From a virus, in the IMG/VR virus record IMGVR_UViG_3300037042_003713, positions 1 through 47,762 of that record: a stretch of 47,762 nucleotides of DNA; one strand, 5' to 3'. Under the pieces are notes generated by a model, which saw only the letters and a program-made list of their open reading frames with translations, did no database searches and was not told where the DNA came from. The number at the start of each line of letters is the position of its first letter. Within the stretch, counting starts at the first letter, position 1. A program made the position numbers and the translations under genes. Below are positions 1 to 8,024 of the stretch, piece after piece.

Positions 1-6
1 GGACAG

Positions 7-615
7 ATGACCGACGCCGGGATGCGCGTCGGCGGCGCGGGCCTCGAGGTGATGCGCGCGGCGAGCGCGGCCGCGTCGGTGCCGCCGCCTCCGCGCGTGC
101 AGCGCACGACCCGCGTGCGGTCGCTCGACGGCGGCGAGGTAGAGCAGCTGGGGACGTGGTCCGATCAGCAGACGTGGCTTGAGACGCTCGCGACGCGCAT
201 CGGAGAGCGCGTCGAGCTCGTGAACATGACCGAGCGCGGCGCGCTCATTCGCGGGTGGATGCGACGCCCGATTATGACGCGCCGTCAGCCGTGGCCGCGC
301 GTGACTCGCCAGGCGGTCGCGCTTGAGCGCGTGCGCGGCGCGGTCGAGGACGTGCGACGTCAGGCCGAGACGGTCGCGAGCATGGCCGACACCGTGCGCG
401 ACGCGGACGGGTGCGTCGTCGCGGTGCCGGGATACCTCGATGGATGCGACATCGTCGAGGCGGTCGCGGCGGGCGACATGATCACGGTGCGCGAGATGGG
501 ATACGCGCCAGGCCCCGGCGTGCGCCTGACGTGCATGGCGCTGTCCGACGCCGCTCGCGCGGTTCGTGACGCGTTGCCGAGCGTGGCAGTTGCCGCGCAT
601 ACTGCGGCATCATGA
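7..615 (+). CDS. hypothetical protein upstream of portal (start may lie outside window)
   Basis: I do not recognise this 202-residue protein. It is rich in Ala, Arg and Val with no clear membrane segment, and has a helical middle part (about residues 100-130). Its stop overlaps the portal start by the ATGA pattern used throughout this phage, so it is translated with the head operon. The frame is open to the left edge of the window, so ATG at 7 may not be the real start. GGACAG at 1-6 is only a weak ribosome site. Its position directly before the portal suggests a head or packaging accessory protein, but this is inference from place only. Confidence 0.6.
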   Translation: MTDAGMRVGGAGLEVMRAASAAASVPPPPRVQRTTRVRSLDGGEVEQLGTWSDQQTWLETLATRIGERVELVNMTERGALIRGWMRRPIMTRRQPWPRVTRQAVALERVRGAVEDVRRQAETVASMADTVRDADGCVVAVPGYLDGCDIVEAVAAGDMITVREMGYAPGPGVRLTCMALSDAARAVRDALPSVAVAAHTAAS

Positions 616-2159
616 GCAAGCTCGGCGCGAACAAGACCCGCGAGAAGACTCGCGCCCTGACCGACGCAAGCGGCGGTGATCTGTCGCCGTTCCAGCGGCT
701 CAGTCCGAAGCCCACGATCTCGCGCTGGTCGCCGAGCGTTGGATACGCGGAACTGACCTGGGGCCAGGTTCAGTCGATCCTGATGAACGCCGAGCGCGGC
801 TACATGGAGACGTGGGGCGATCTGACGCGTCGCATGATCGCGACCGACGATCACATCGCGGCCGTGTACGAGACGCGCGTTGCATCGGTGTCCGGCGCTC
901 GACGCGAGATCAAGCCCGCGTCCGTGCCGGTCGGATACGAGGCCGCGGCCGAGCGCGCGGCCGATGACTGCCGTGCGCTCCTCGACGGTCTGCCGTCGCC
1001 CGAGCGCATGATCGCGAGTCTGCTCGACGCCGACTTCACCGGATACGCCGCGTCGGAAATCATCTGGTCACCTCGCGGCGACATGGTGTGGGCGGACGAT
1101 GTCGTGTGGCTGTCGCCGCGCCGGTTCCGGTTCAGCGATCAGTTCGAGCTCTACCTGTACGACAACGGGATCGGAGCCGCCCGCGCGCGCGAACTCGACA
1201 TTCCCGTCGACGACACGGTCGTCAATGGCGTGCTCGGACTGCCGCTCACGCGGAACAAGTACATCGTGCACATTCCGCAGATCCTGCCGAACTACCCGAC
1301 GTCGAGCGGCCTTCTGCTCGCATGCGTTCGCGCGTGGTGGGTGAAGTCGTGGATCACGAAGTTCTGGTTGAGCGGCGCGGAGGTCGCGGGCAATCCGCGT
1401 CTCGTCGGTCGACTGCCCGATCAGGCCGCATCCGCCGACGTCGCCGACGCGCTCTACCAGGCGCTCAACGACCTGTCGGCTGACGGCGTCGGCGTGCTCA
1501 AGGGCGAGTCGAACATCGAGGTGCTGCGCGTCGAGGCACAGGGCAGCGGCTCCGTGTGGGAGACGCTGATCAAGCGATGCGACGCGGCCATCAGCAAGGC
1601 CGTGCTCGGCTCAACGATCAACGTCGAGGTCGGCGAGGGCGGCGGCAATCGCGCGCTGGCCGAGTCGCAGGGCGACATCACGATCACGCCGCGCCTGCAA
1701 CGGTCGGCGCGCCTCGTGTGCAACACGATCGAGCGCGACTTGTTCGGCCCGTTCCTCGAGTTCAATCGTCATCGATACGGCGGCCTCGTGCCCGTGCCGT
1801 CGATGAACCTGGTCCTGTACGAGGCGCAGGCCGAGATCGACCAGTTGGCCGTCGCGTCCGGCGTCGTGCGCGTCGACGAGCTCCGGCAATCGCGCGGCCT
1901 CGAGCCGCTCGGCGATAACGCGGGCGGCAACGAGATGATCCGTCCGGCCGCGCCCGCGCCTGCCGCGTTCACGGCACCTGTCGCGCCCGTGGCGGCCGGC
2001 ATCGCGGGCGGCTTGGCCGCCGAGTCATCTAACACCGAGTATCGCGCCGTGACCGTGGAGGCGGACGCGGCAGTCCCTTTCAAGACTGCGCCGTGGAGCC
2101 GCGCGCTGACGGCGGCGGTTCGCGCTGGCCTGGCGCGCACGGCGACCTCTGGGCGCTAG
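612..2159 (+). CDS. portal protein, phage Mu gp29-like (DUF935 family)
   Basis: Forms the dodecameric DNA gate at the capsid vertex. Family features seen: RMIATDDHIAAVYETR near residue 75-90, the DADFTGYAASEIIW block (about 135-150), VHIPQ (about 218), a long central part with KAVLGSTINVEVGEGG (about 330-345) and an ERDLFGPFLEFN block. These are the conserved blocks of Mu gp29-type portals. Starts at ATG 612 in an ATGA overlap with the preceding gene. At 515 aa it appears to lack the helical C-terminal domain that usually follows the Pro/Ala-rich linker. A sequence resembling that domain is found instead at the N-terminus of the next, overlapping gene in the -1 frame. The last 26 codons after the CCCTTTC heptamer at 2075 read like a non-conserved tail. 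Confidence 0.9.
   Translation: MSKLGANKTREKTRALTDASGGDLSPFQRLSPKPTISRWSPSVGYAELTWGQVQSILMNAERGYMETWGDLTRRMIATDDHIAAVYETRVASVSGARREIKPASVPVGYEAAAERAADDCRALLDGLPSPERMIASLLDADFTGYAASEIIWSPRGDMVWADDVVWLSPRRFRFSDQFELYLYDNGIGAARARELDIPVDDTVVNGVLGLPLTRNKYIVHIPQILPNYPTSSGLLLACVRAWWVKSWITKFWLSGAEVAGNPRLVGRLPDQAASADVADALYQALNDLSADGVGVLKGESNIEVLRVEAQGSGSVWETLIKRCDAAISKAVLGSTINVEVGEGGGNRALAESQGDITITPRLQRSARLVCNTIERDLFGPFLEFNRHRYGGLVPVPSMNLVLYEAQAEIDQLAVASGVVRVDELRQSRGLEPLGDNAGGNEMIRPAAPAPAAFTAPVAPVAAGIAGGLAAESSNTEYRAVTVEADAAVPFKTAPWSRALTAAVRAGLARTATSGR
2075..2114 (+). promoter_or_regulatory. candidate -1 programmed frameshift site (slippery heptamer plus hairpin)
   Basis: C CCT TTC at 2075-2081 is in the portal reading frame (GTC-CCT-TTC) and fits the X XXY YYZ rule. 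After a -1 slip both tRNAs re-pair as CCC and TTT. Seven bases later CGCCGT (2089-2094) can pair with ACGGCG (2109-2114), with an inner AGC/GCT stem. The shifted frame is open into the minor head protein gene to 3094, giving a product of about 827 aa. Hairpins are common in GC-rich DNA, so the heptamer in frame and the domain content are the stronger evidence. Confidence 0.5.
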
Positions 2160-3094
2160 CCGACGACGACGCACGCGACCAAGCGGTCGCGACCATCGGC
2201 ACGCCGCCGACGCTCATCGCATCGAGTCTGCTCGACGCGATGCCCGACTGGCAGCGATGGCAGGACGAGATCGCGACGACGATCGCGAACAGCACCACGA
2301 TCCAAGACGCGGCCGCGAACCTCGGACTGTGGGCGAAGCGCGCGGCCGAGGACGAGTCAATCGCGGGCGGCATCTACTCGGCCGCGATGCAGGCGGACCT
2401 CGCCGGCCAGCTTTTCGTGCGCCAGGTCGAGGTGCCCGAGTCGATGCCCGAGCGCGCGCTCGCGGACAAGAGCGCGGCCGCGTTCTTCTCGCTGCCGTTC
2501 GACGAGGCCGTGCAGGAGTTCCTCGGCAAGCGCATCGTCACGCCCGAGGAGTTCCGGCGACTGAGCGACGCGGCTCGCACGCGCGCGTTCACGGCGACCT
2601 ACCTCGCGAGCGATGGACTGCGCGAGCACGCGTTCGAACTGCTCGCCAAGGCGCTACAGGAGGGCTCGACGCTGCGAGACTTCGCCGCGCAGCTACAGGC
2701 CGGCGAGGTGTCGCTCGGCGTCACGCCGAGCTCGCCCGCGTACATCGAGACGGTCTATCGAACGAACATCCAGTCGGCGTACGGCGCGGGCCGATACCGT
2801 CAGATCACGAATCCGGTCGTGGTCGCGGCGCGGCCTTACATCGAGTACCGCACCGCGCAGGACTCGCGCGTGCGGCCGAGTCACGCGCTCCTCGACGGCG
2901 TCATCTTCGAGCAGTCCGATCCAACGTGGTCTAGATACGCGCCGCCGAACGGGTACGCGTGCCGCTGTTCGGTTATCACGCTGCGCGCGCGCGACGTTGA
3001 TCGCAGTCGAGTGGTTGCGTCGAGCGACTTGCCCGCTGATACTCTTCCGGATTCAGGGTTTGACACGGCACCGACTGTCACGCTGAATCCATGA
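2093..3094 (+). CDS. minor head protein, phage Mu F-like (SPP1 gp7 family), with portal-like N-terminal domain
   Basis: Head morphogenesis protein that acts with the portal. The C-terminal half is typical of the Mu F family: YRTNIQSAYGAGRYRQ (about 220-235), RPYIEYRTAQDSRVRPSHALL and the YAPPNGYACRCSV cysteine motif near 285-297. The usual F start (FSLPFDEAVQEFLGK) only begins near residue 137. The preceding 100 residues (DLWALADDDARDQ to AMQADLAGQLFVRQ) resemble the C-terminal domain of gp29-type portals. The nominal start GTG 2093 overlaps the portal by 67 bases and has no visible Shine-Dalgarno sequence, unlike most genes here. It may be made by -1 frameshifting from the portal, by translational coupling, or the split may be a sequencing indel. 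Confidence 0.85.
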   Translation: MEPRADGGGSRWPGAHGDLWALADDDARDQAVATIGTPPTLIASSLLDAMPDWQRWQDEIATTIANSTTIQDAAANLGLWAKRAAEDESIAGGIYSAAMQADLAGQLFVRQVEVPESMPERALADKSAAAFFSLPFDEAVQEFLGKRIVTPEEFRRLSDAARTRAFTATYLASDGLREHAFELLAKALQEGSTLRDFAAQLQAGEVSLGVTPSSPAYIETVYRTNIQSAYGAGRYRQITNPVVVAARPYIEYRTAQDSRVRPSHALLDGVIFEQSDPTWSRYAPPNGYACRCSVITLRARDVDRSRVVASSDLPADTLPDSGFDTAPTVTLNP

Positions 3095-4518
3095 CCATGG
3101 ACGCATACGCACTCTACTCCGGCCACGATCGCCTGTTCGCGCTGCGTGCGCTCGTCGGCCTGACCGGCGAGGGCGCACAGGCGCGCACGGGCTGGATCCA
3201 CGTCGCGCCCGAGGGTTCGTGGGAAGGTCATCCGGACGGCGCGTTCACGCTGACGCGCGCCGGATTTGAGTCTTGCATCTACGACGCCGAGCGACGCGCG
3301 ACGCCGCAGTCGGTCGACTACGAGCACGCGAGTCTGTACCCGACGGGCGAGCCGACGCCGGCCGCCGGTTACGTGCAGAAGCTCGAGCAGCGCGCGGACG
3401 GCCTGTGGGCTCTCGTCGAGTTCACCGAGCGCGCGGCGTCGATGATTCGCGCGGGCGAGTATCGGTTCTGCTCGGGCGTGTTCGCCTTCGAGCGGCGCGA
3501 CCGTCAGACCGGCGACGTGATCCCGTGCATGCTCGACAGCATCGCGCTGACGAACCGGCCGTTCATCGACGGCCAGGAGCCGATCGCGCTCTCGCAGAAT
3601 GCACGGGCGGCGACTGTCGTCGCCCTCAACGGAGGACGACAGGACATGAACATGATCAAGCGCGAGGCGCTGATGGCGGCGCTCGACTCGCTGGACGGTA
3701 CTGAGTTCGCACCCGAGCAGCTGCACGCGCTCGTCGAGGGCGTTGCCGCGCTCGAGGCCGCGAAGAATCCCGAGATGGCCGAGCACGCGGTCGAGGTCGA
3801 GGGCGAAGGCGAAGGCATGGCCGATCTCAAGTGCGGTCCCGGCTACAAGGCCAGCGAGGCCGCGCTCGCCGCGCCCGCGCCGTCGGCTCCGATGGCCGAG
3901 GCTGTGCCGCCAATGATCGGCGAGCCCGCGCCCGCCATCGACCAGGGCGCGCAGGACGCGGCCGAGATGATCATGGGCAAGCTCACTAGCGCGACCGGCA
4001 TGGACGCGGCCGCGATCATGGCCGCGCTCGACCAGAACCTCGACGCGGTGCTCGCGGCGCTCATGGGCGCGGCGGCTCCGAGCGCGGCCGACACGGCATC
4101 GAGCCTGTCGGTGCGTCTGCTCTCGCAGCAGCTGGGCGCGGTCAAGGAGCGCCTCGCCGGCTACGAGAAGGCCGAGCGCGCCGCCGCCGATCGTGCGCTC
4201 GACCTCGAGGTCGACGCGCTCGTGCAGGACGGCCGCATCCTGCCCGCGTCGCGCGAGCAGTGGCGCACGCTGGCGCGCACCGCGCGCGACCAGTTCCGCG
4301 CGCTGTCGGCGACGCTTCCGCGCGTCGTGCCGATGGGCCGCGAGGCGACCGCGACCGCGACCGCGTCGAGCAACGCGACCGCGCTCGGCGACACCATCCT
4401 CGACATGACTGACCCTCGCGTCGTCGCGCTGACCGCGGCGATGGACCGGGCCGGCGTGCAGGACTCGAAGATTCGCGCGACTCGCATCCGCGAGGCGCTC
4501 GGCAAGCGCGCCGGTTGA
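3091..4518 (+). CDS. prohead protease/scaffold, phage Mu I-like
   Basis: Matures the prohead. Residues about 1-170 match Mu I-like proteases: TGWIHVAPEGSWEGHPDGAF, VDYEHASLYPTGEPTPAAGY, a YRFCSGVFAFERR block and SIALTNRPFIDGQEPIAL. The rest is Ala/Glu-rich and helical (GEGEGMADL, then long Ala/Met and Arg/Glu stretches to the end), as expected of the scaffold part that in Mu is also made separately as gene Z from an internal start. A possible internal start is ATG 3646, which follows GGAGGACGACAGGAC and gives MNMIKREALMAALDS, so a separate scaffold may be made here too. Starts at ATG 3091 in an ATGA overlap with the minor head gene. Confidence 0.88.
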   Translation: MTMDAYALYSGHDRLFALRALVGLTGEGAQARTGWIHVAPEGSWEGHPDGAFTLTRAGFESCIYDAERRATPQSVDYEHASLYPTGEPTPAAGYVQKLEQRADGLWALVEFTERAASMIRAGEYRFCSGVFAFERRDRQTGDVIPCMLDSIALTNRPFIDGQEPIALSQNARAATVVALNGGRQDMNMIKREALMAALDSLDGTEFAPEQLHALVEGVAALEAAKNPEMAEHAVEVEGEGEGMADLKCGPGYKASEAALAAPAPSAPMAEAVPPMIGEPAPAIDQGAQDAAEMIMGKLTSATGMDAAAIMAALDQNLDAVLAALMGAAAPSAADTASSLSVRLLSQQLGAVKERLAGYEKAERAAADRALDLEVDALVQDGRILPASREQWRTLARTARDQFRALSATLPRVVPMGREATATATASSNATALGDTILDMTDPRVVALTAAMDRAGVQDSKIRATRIREALGKRAG

Positions 4519-4544
4519 TCCGGCCGAACTAGGAGGATCGAACC

Positions 4545-5027
4545 ATGGCAGCCGTTACCGCAGACCAGCTTTCCAGCATCCGCGCGACCAACGAAATCGT
4601 CGAAGAGACGGTCGCGATCACCACGTCCAACACCGTGTACCTCGGCACGCTCGCCGTGTTCCTGAACACCGGCCGCATCTCGAACGCGACCGCCGCGGCC
4701 TCGCGCCGATTCGCCGGCGAGGTCGTCGAGATCGTGAACGACTCGGGCGCGCTGATCTCGACCGGCACCGGCAACACCGCCGGAACGGTCAAGGCCAAGA
4801 TCCGCTACGGGCATCAGATGCTCCTCGGCGTGAAGACCTCGAGCCGCACGTTCACGAACCTCGGCAAGAACGCGCTCGTGTACACGAACGTCGACGTCGG
4901 CGGGACCAGCGTCGGCACGGCCGGCGTGCGGATCGTCGTCGGTCAGATCGCGCAGTTCAACGACTCCACGAAGGCTACTGCCTGGGTCTGGCTTCGCCAG
5001 TCCGGTGACGTCGCCGCGACGGCCTGA
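4545..5027 (+). CDS. head decoration-like protein
   Basis: A 160-residue beta-rich protein between the protease/scaffold and the major capsid, the usual position of a capsid decoration protein. Sequence blocks GEVVEIVNDSGALISTGTG and VYTNVDVGGTSVGTAGVRI suggest short beta strands with Gly/Thr turns. There is no cysteine and no membrane segment. It has a very strong ribosome site (AGGAGG at 4531-4536, eight bases before ATG), like the capsid gene and in contrast to the coupled genes around it, so high expression is likely. The decoration role is inferred from position, size and expected expression; no catalytic motif is seen. Confidence 0.6.
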   Translation: MAAVTADQLSSIRATNEIVEETVAITTSNTVYLGTLAVFLNTGRISNATAAASRRFAGEVVEIVNDSGALISTGTGNTAGTVKAKIRYGHQMLLGVKTSSRTFTNLGKNALVYTNVDVGGTSVGTAGVRIVVGQIAQFNDSTKATAWVWLRQSGDVAATA

Positions 5028-5063
5028 TCGCCAGTCGCTTAGAAGCAAGAAAGGCAATCAGAC

Positions 5064-6023
5064 ATGTCCGGAATCATTGCGGGTGGATTGGCTCAGTCGG
5101 CGGCGAACACCGCCTATCTGGCGAAGGGCGACGAGATCTTCCAGCGGCCGCCCGTCGGCGCGTGGGCGCTCTTCTCCGACGTCGTGCCGTGCGAGGGACA
5201 GTTCCTCGAGCTCGACACCATCGGCCCCTCGCCGATCGTGCGCGAGCTCGTCGGCAGCCGTCGCTTCGGCGCGCTCCGCGCGTACGCGAAGCGCACTCGC
5301 GTCGCCCCGTACTCGACCGACGCGCTCGAGCTCTCGCGCCTCCAGGTCGAGAAGGACGTCAACGGCTCGGTCACGCGCCGCCTGAACGACTACCTCTCGG
5401 CGAGCGCGAACTTCTGGGACAAGGCCACGACCGACGCGCTCCTCGCGAACCCGGTCGGGATCGACGGCGTCGCGCTCATCTCCTCGTCGCACCCGTACGG
5501 GTTCGGCGCGAACTGGTCGAACAACGCGGGCGCGGCTCTCTCGCCCTCGACGTTCGCGAGCGGGATCTCCGCGATGAGCGGCCTTCAGCTTGAGAACGGC
5601 GAGCCCGCCGGATTCTATCCGACGCACCTGATGGTCGGCCCCGCGCTCGAGAAGATGGCGCGCGACTTGTGCACGAACCCGCTGCGCCCGTTCCCGGTGT
5701 CGGCGTCCGGTGTCGAGGCGTACTCGACGGTCGTGGCCGCGACCGCGATCCAGAACGGCTGGTTCCAGGGTTCGATCGAGGTCGTCGTCAACAAGCGCAT
5801 GGTCGGCAGCAACGCGAACGGCTGGCTCCTGATGGACCTGTCGCGCCCCGGCGTGCGTCCGATGATCGTCGGCGAGGCGATGGCCCCGCGCGCGGTCGTC
5901 GTGGACGATCCCGGCTCGGAGCCGATGCTCCAGCGGTCCAACTACGCGTACTACGTCGAGGGCTACGCCGCGATCAGCGGCTACGCGCCGCACTGCATCT
6001 ACGGCACCATGACCGGCAGCTGA
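5064..6023 (+). CDS. major capsid protein, phage Mu T-like
   Basis: Main shell protein, 319 aa. It matches the Mu gpT-type major head subunit family: the ELVGSRRFGALRAYAKR region, YSTDALELSRLQVEKDVNG, the HPYGFGANWSNNAG block (about 151-164), PTHLMVGPALEKMARDL, and near the end VEGYAAISGYAPHCIYG. It follows the decoration-like gene after a 36-base gap. The start ATG 5064 is preceded by AAGAAAGGCAATCAGAC, a weaker ribosome site than that of gene 4545. A 65-base gap with an inverted repeat follows. The family assignment is from recognised blocks; the T=number and structure cannot be seen here. Confidence 0.9.
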   Translation: MSGIIAGGLAQSAANTAYLAKGDEIFQRPPVGAWALFSDVVPCEGQFLELDTIGPSPIVRELVGSRRFGALRAYAKRTRVAPYSTDALELSRLQVEKDVNGSVTRRLNDYLSASANFWDKATTDALLANPVGIDGVALISSSHPYGFGANWSNNAGAALSPSTFASGISAMSGLQLENGEPAGFYPTHLMVGPALEKMARDLCTNPLRPFPVSASGVEAYSTVVAATAIQNGWFQGSIEVVVNKRMVGSNANGWLLMDLSRPGVRPMIVGEAMAPRAVVVDDPGSEPMLQRSNYAYYVEGYAAISGYAPHCIYGTMTGS

Positions 6024-6035
6024 TCCGTGTGACTG

Positions 6036-6074
6036 GCCCGCTCGTGCATCGCAGTCCGCGGTGAACGAGCGGGC
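6036..6074. repeat. 10-bp perfect inverted repeat between capsid and downstream genes
   Basis: GCCCGCTCGT (6036-6045) pairs with ACGAGCGGGC (6065-6074) around a 19-base loop that contains CCGCGGTGA. No T-run follows, so it is not a classical intrinsic terminator. It could attenuate transcription or stabilise the capsid mRNA 3' end. Confidence 0.5.
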
Positions 6075-6088
6075 ATATCACGGAGACG

Positions 6089-6622
6089 ATGATGACCGAC
6101 AAGATCGAATGGCCGAGCATTGACAAGGTCTACAACGGCCTGATCCCGCGCAACGAGGCGCGGCTGATGGTGCGCGTCAAGGTTCGCCCGCAGAACGGGC
6201 ACCTCGTCGGCGGCGCGCTCGTGCCGCACGGCGTGCACTTCGCGCTCGTGTATGAGAGCGAGATGCGAGCCCTCGCCGGCCAGGTGTGGACGACGCGAAC
6301 GGCGACCGAGGTCGCGGGCGCGAGGGACCAGTACGAGCGCGAGCTCGCGGAGTGGACGCGCACGAGCAAGGCCGCGAACCGCGAGGCCGCCGAGGCCACG
6401 TTCGGTCGGTCGCTCGAGGCCGTGTACTACGACCGGACGCGCGAGCAGATCCCGCCGCTCGAGGCTGTCGACTGGGCACCCGATGTGCTGTCGCCGCCCG
6501 ACACGCCGGAGACGCGCGTGGACCGTTCGCAGAAGACCATCGAGGATGCGATCCTGTCGCTCGCTCGAGGGCAAGAGATGATCGCCGAGGCGCTCGGCAA
6601 GAGTCGCAATCCGACTCGCTGA
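6089..6622 (+). CDS. hypothetical head/neck region protein
   Basis: Not recognised. 177 aa. The N-terminal 70 residues look like a small beta fold (RLMVRVKVRPQNGHLVGG, FALVYESEM). From about 75 to 110 there is a charged, probably coiled-coil helix (GARDQYERELAEWTRTSKAA). It ends in a second helix (EDAILSLARGQEMIAEALGK). The start at ATG 6089 has GGAG four bases upstream of a short spacer; ATG 6092 directly follows and is equally possible. Its place between major capsid and the gp36-like connector suggests a structural or assembly role. Confidence 0.6.
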   Translation: MMTDKIEWPSIDKVYNGLIPRNEARLMVRVKVRPQNGHLVGGALVPHGVHFALVYESEMRALAGQVWTTRTATEVAGARDQYERELAEWTRTSKAANREAAEATFGRSLEAVYYDRTREQIPPLEAVDWAPDVLSPPDTPETRVDRSQKTIEDAILSLARGQEMIAEALGKSRNPTR

Positions 6623-6654
6623 CGACTGACAACCCTGTCCGGTGGAGGTGCGTG

Positions 6655-7104
6655 ATGGCCTGGGTGACGACCACGTACGTCGACGCGTTCATTGGACAGG
6701 GTCAGCGCGTCGCGCTGTTCGGCACGACCGCCGTCTTTGATCAGTTCGAAATCGGCGCGCGCGCGACCGTGCAGTCGGTGCTTCAGTACGCCGGATACGA
6801 GGCGCTCGGATCGACGCTGACGGCGGGCACGATCACCGAGGCGTTCCTACAGAAGCTCGTCGCCGCGATCATGGTCCGCGACGCGTATGCGATGCGGAAG
6901 GGCATCCAGCTGCCCCAGGCCGCGCAGGACGCGATTACGCAGTCGGCCGGACTGCTGGACGCTATCTACGCGAAGCGGCTGCCCGTGCCCGGTCTAGACC
7001 CTGCCGCGGCCGATGGGTACGGCGGCGTCCGGTTCACGCCGTCGAGCGTCTACTCGGTCGGCGGACGGCCCAAGCGATTCAACCTGCGAAACACCGGGTT
7101 CTGA
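6655..7104 (+). CDS. head-tail connector, phage Mu gp36-like (DUF1320 type)
   Basis: 149 aa. The opening WVTTTYVDAFIGQGQRVALFG, the following helices FDQFEIGARATVQSVLQYAGY and FLQKLVAAIMVRDAYAMRKG, and a short C-terminal tail are typical of the small helical gp36/gp6-like connectors that sit under the portal. The start chosen is ATG 6655, since GGTGGAGGTGCG immediately precedes it; the frame is open much further upstream but that part overlaps the previous gene. The next gene begins one base after its stop. Confidence 0.72.
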   Translation: MAWVTTTYVDAFIGQGQRVALFGTTAVFDQFEIGARATVQSVLQYAGYEALGSTLTAGTITEAFLQKLVAAIMVRDAYAMRKGIQLPQAAQDAITQSAGLLDAIYAKRLPVPGLDPAAADGYGGVRFTPSSVYSVGGRPKRFNLRNTGF

Positions 7105-7105
7105 C

Positions 7106-7594
7106 ATGGCGACCCGCACGACCGGACTGGTCGAGGCGATGGACGAGCTCGAGGCGATCGCGGCTCGCATCCGCGACCTGTCGCCCGTGCTGACGGTCGC
7201 CGCGCGGGACACGAAGACCCTGATCGATGACTCGTTCAGGCGCTCGCGCTCGCCTGACGGATCGCGATGGGAGCGGCTCGCGCCGTCGACCGTAAAGCGT
7301 CGCCGACAGGGCCGGAACCGCGAGGCTCGCAAGGCGACGATCCTCGTCGACACCGATGTCCTGAGGAAGTCGATGTACTCGACGTCGGACAAGAGCAGTT
7401 TGACGATGGGCACGATTACGCCCTACGCGGTCTATCACCAGTTCGGCAACGGCCGGATGCTGCGGCCGTTCATGCCGATCACAGGCTCGGTCACGTCGTA
7501 TCAGCTGATGACGGGCGGTCCCGCCGGTCGTCATTGGCGCGATGTCCGAGACATGGTGATCGAGTACATTCGGACCGGGCAGATCACAGGATAG
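7106..7594 (+). CDS. tail completion/virion morphogenesis protein, phage Mu G-like
   Basis: 162 aa. Matches the phage virion morphogenesis family (Mu gpG, P2 gpS): N-terminal helix LVEAMDELEAIAARIRDLSP, the conserved DDSFRRSRSPDGSRWERLAP block (about 46-65), KATILVDTDVLRKSMY, and AVYHQFGNGRMLRPFMPI. Such proteins help join or finish the tail at the neck. Start is ATG 7106, two bases after the preceding stop; the frame is open upstream but that stretch lies inside the gp36-like gene. Confidence 0.8.
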   Translation: MATRTTGLVEAMDELEAIAARIRDLSPVLTVAARDTKTLIDDSFRRSRSPDGSRWERLAPSTVKRRRQGRNREARKATILVDTDVLRKSMYSTSDKSSLTMGTITPYAVYHQFGNGRMLRPFMPITGSVTSYQLMTGGPAGRHWRDVRDMVIEYIRTGQITG

Positions 7595-7598
7595 GACG

Positions 7599-8024
7599 AT
7601 GGCCGACAATACGACGCTCAATCCAGGCACCGGCGGCGACGTGATCTCGACTGACGATCTCGGCGCGGTGAAGGTCCAGCGCGTCAAGGTCCAGGTCGGC
7701 GTCGACGGCGCGGCCGCGGACGTGAACGTCGGCAACGCGATGCCGGTGCGCACGGTCGCGTCGAGCTCGTCGGTCAACGCCGTCTCGACCAGCGGCACGT
7801 CGGCGACGCTTGCGAGCGCGAGCAGCGGGCGGCTGCGGATCGTCATCGTCAACGATTCGAGCGCGACCCTCTACGTCAAGTACGGCACGACCGCGTCGGC
7901 CGCCGACTGGACCATCAAGCTCGCGCCCGACTCGACGCTCGACGAGGACGCATACACCGGACGCATCGACGCGGTCCTGTCGACGGGCACGGGCACGGCG
8001 CGCGTGACGGAGTTGTCCGCGTGA
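7599..8024 (+). CDS. hypothetical virion protein, beta-rich
   Basis: 141 aa. The opening MADNTTLNPGTGGDVISTDD followed by a VQRVKVQVG strand is a phrase met in many phage structural proteins of unknown role. The rest is Thr/Ser/Ala-rich beta sequence with LRIVIVNDSSATLYVKYGT and RIDAVLSTGTGTARVTEL, which looks like a small jelly-roll or beta sandwich and resembles adapter domains in front of fibres. Its stop overlaps the start of the long repeat protein (GTGA), which supports a joint role, possibly as an attachment or chaperone protein for it. Confidence 0.65.
   Translation: MADNTTLNPGTGGDVISTDDLGAVKVQRVKVQVGVDGAAADVNVGNAMPVRTVASSSSVNAVSTSGTSATLASASSGRLRIVIVNDSSATLYVKYGTTASAADWTIKLAPDSTLDEDAYTGRIDAVLSTGTGTARVTELSA

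Noticed and set aside
2881-3786. Minus-strand open frame of 301 codons opposite the F/I junction
   Set aside because: It lies opposite two clear head genes and shows Arg/Val-rich shadow composition with no ribosome site or motif.
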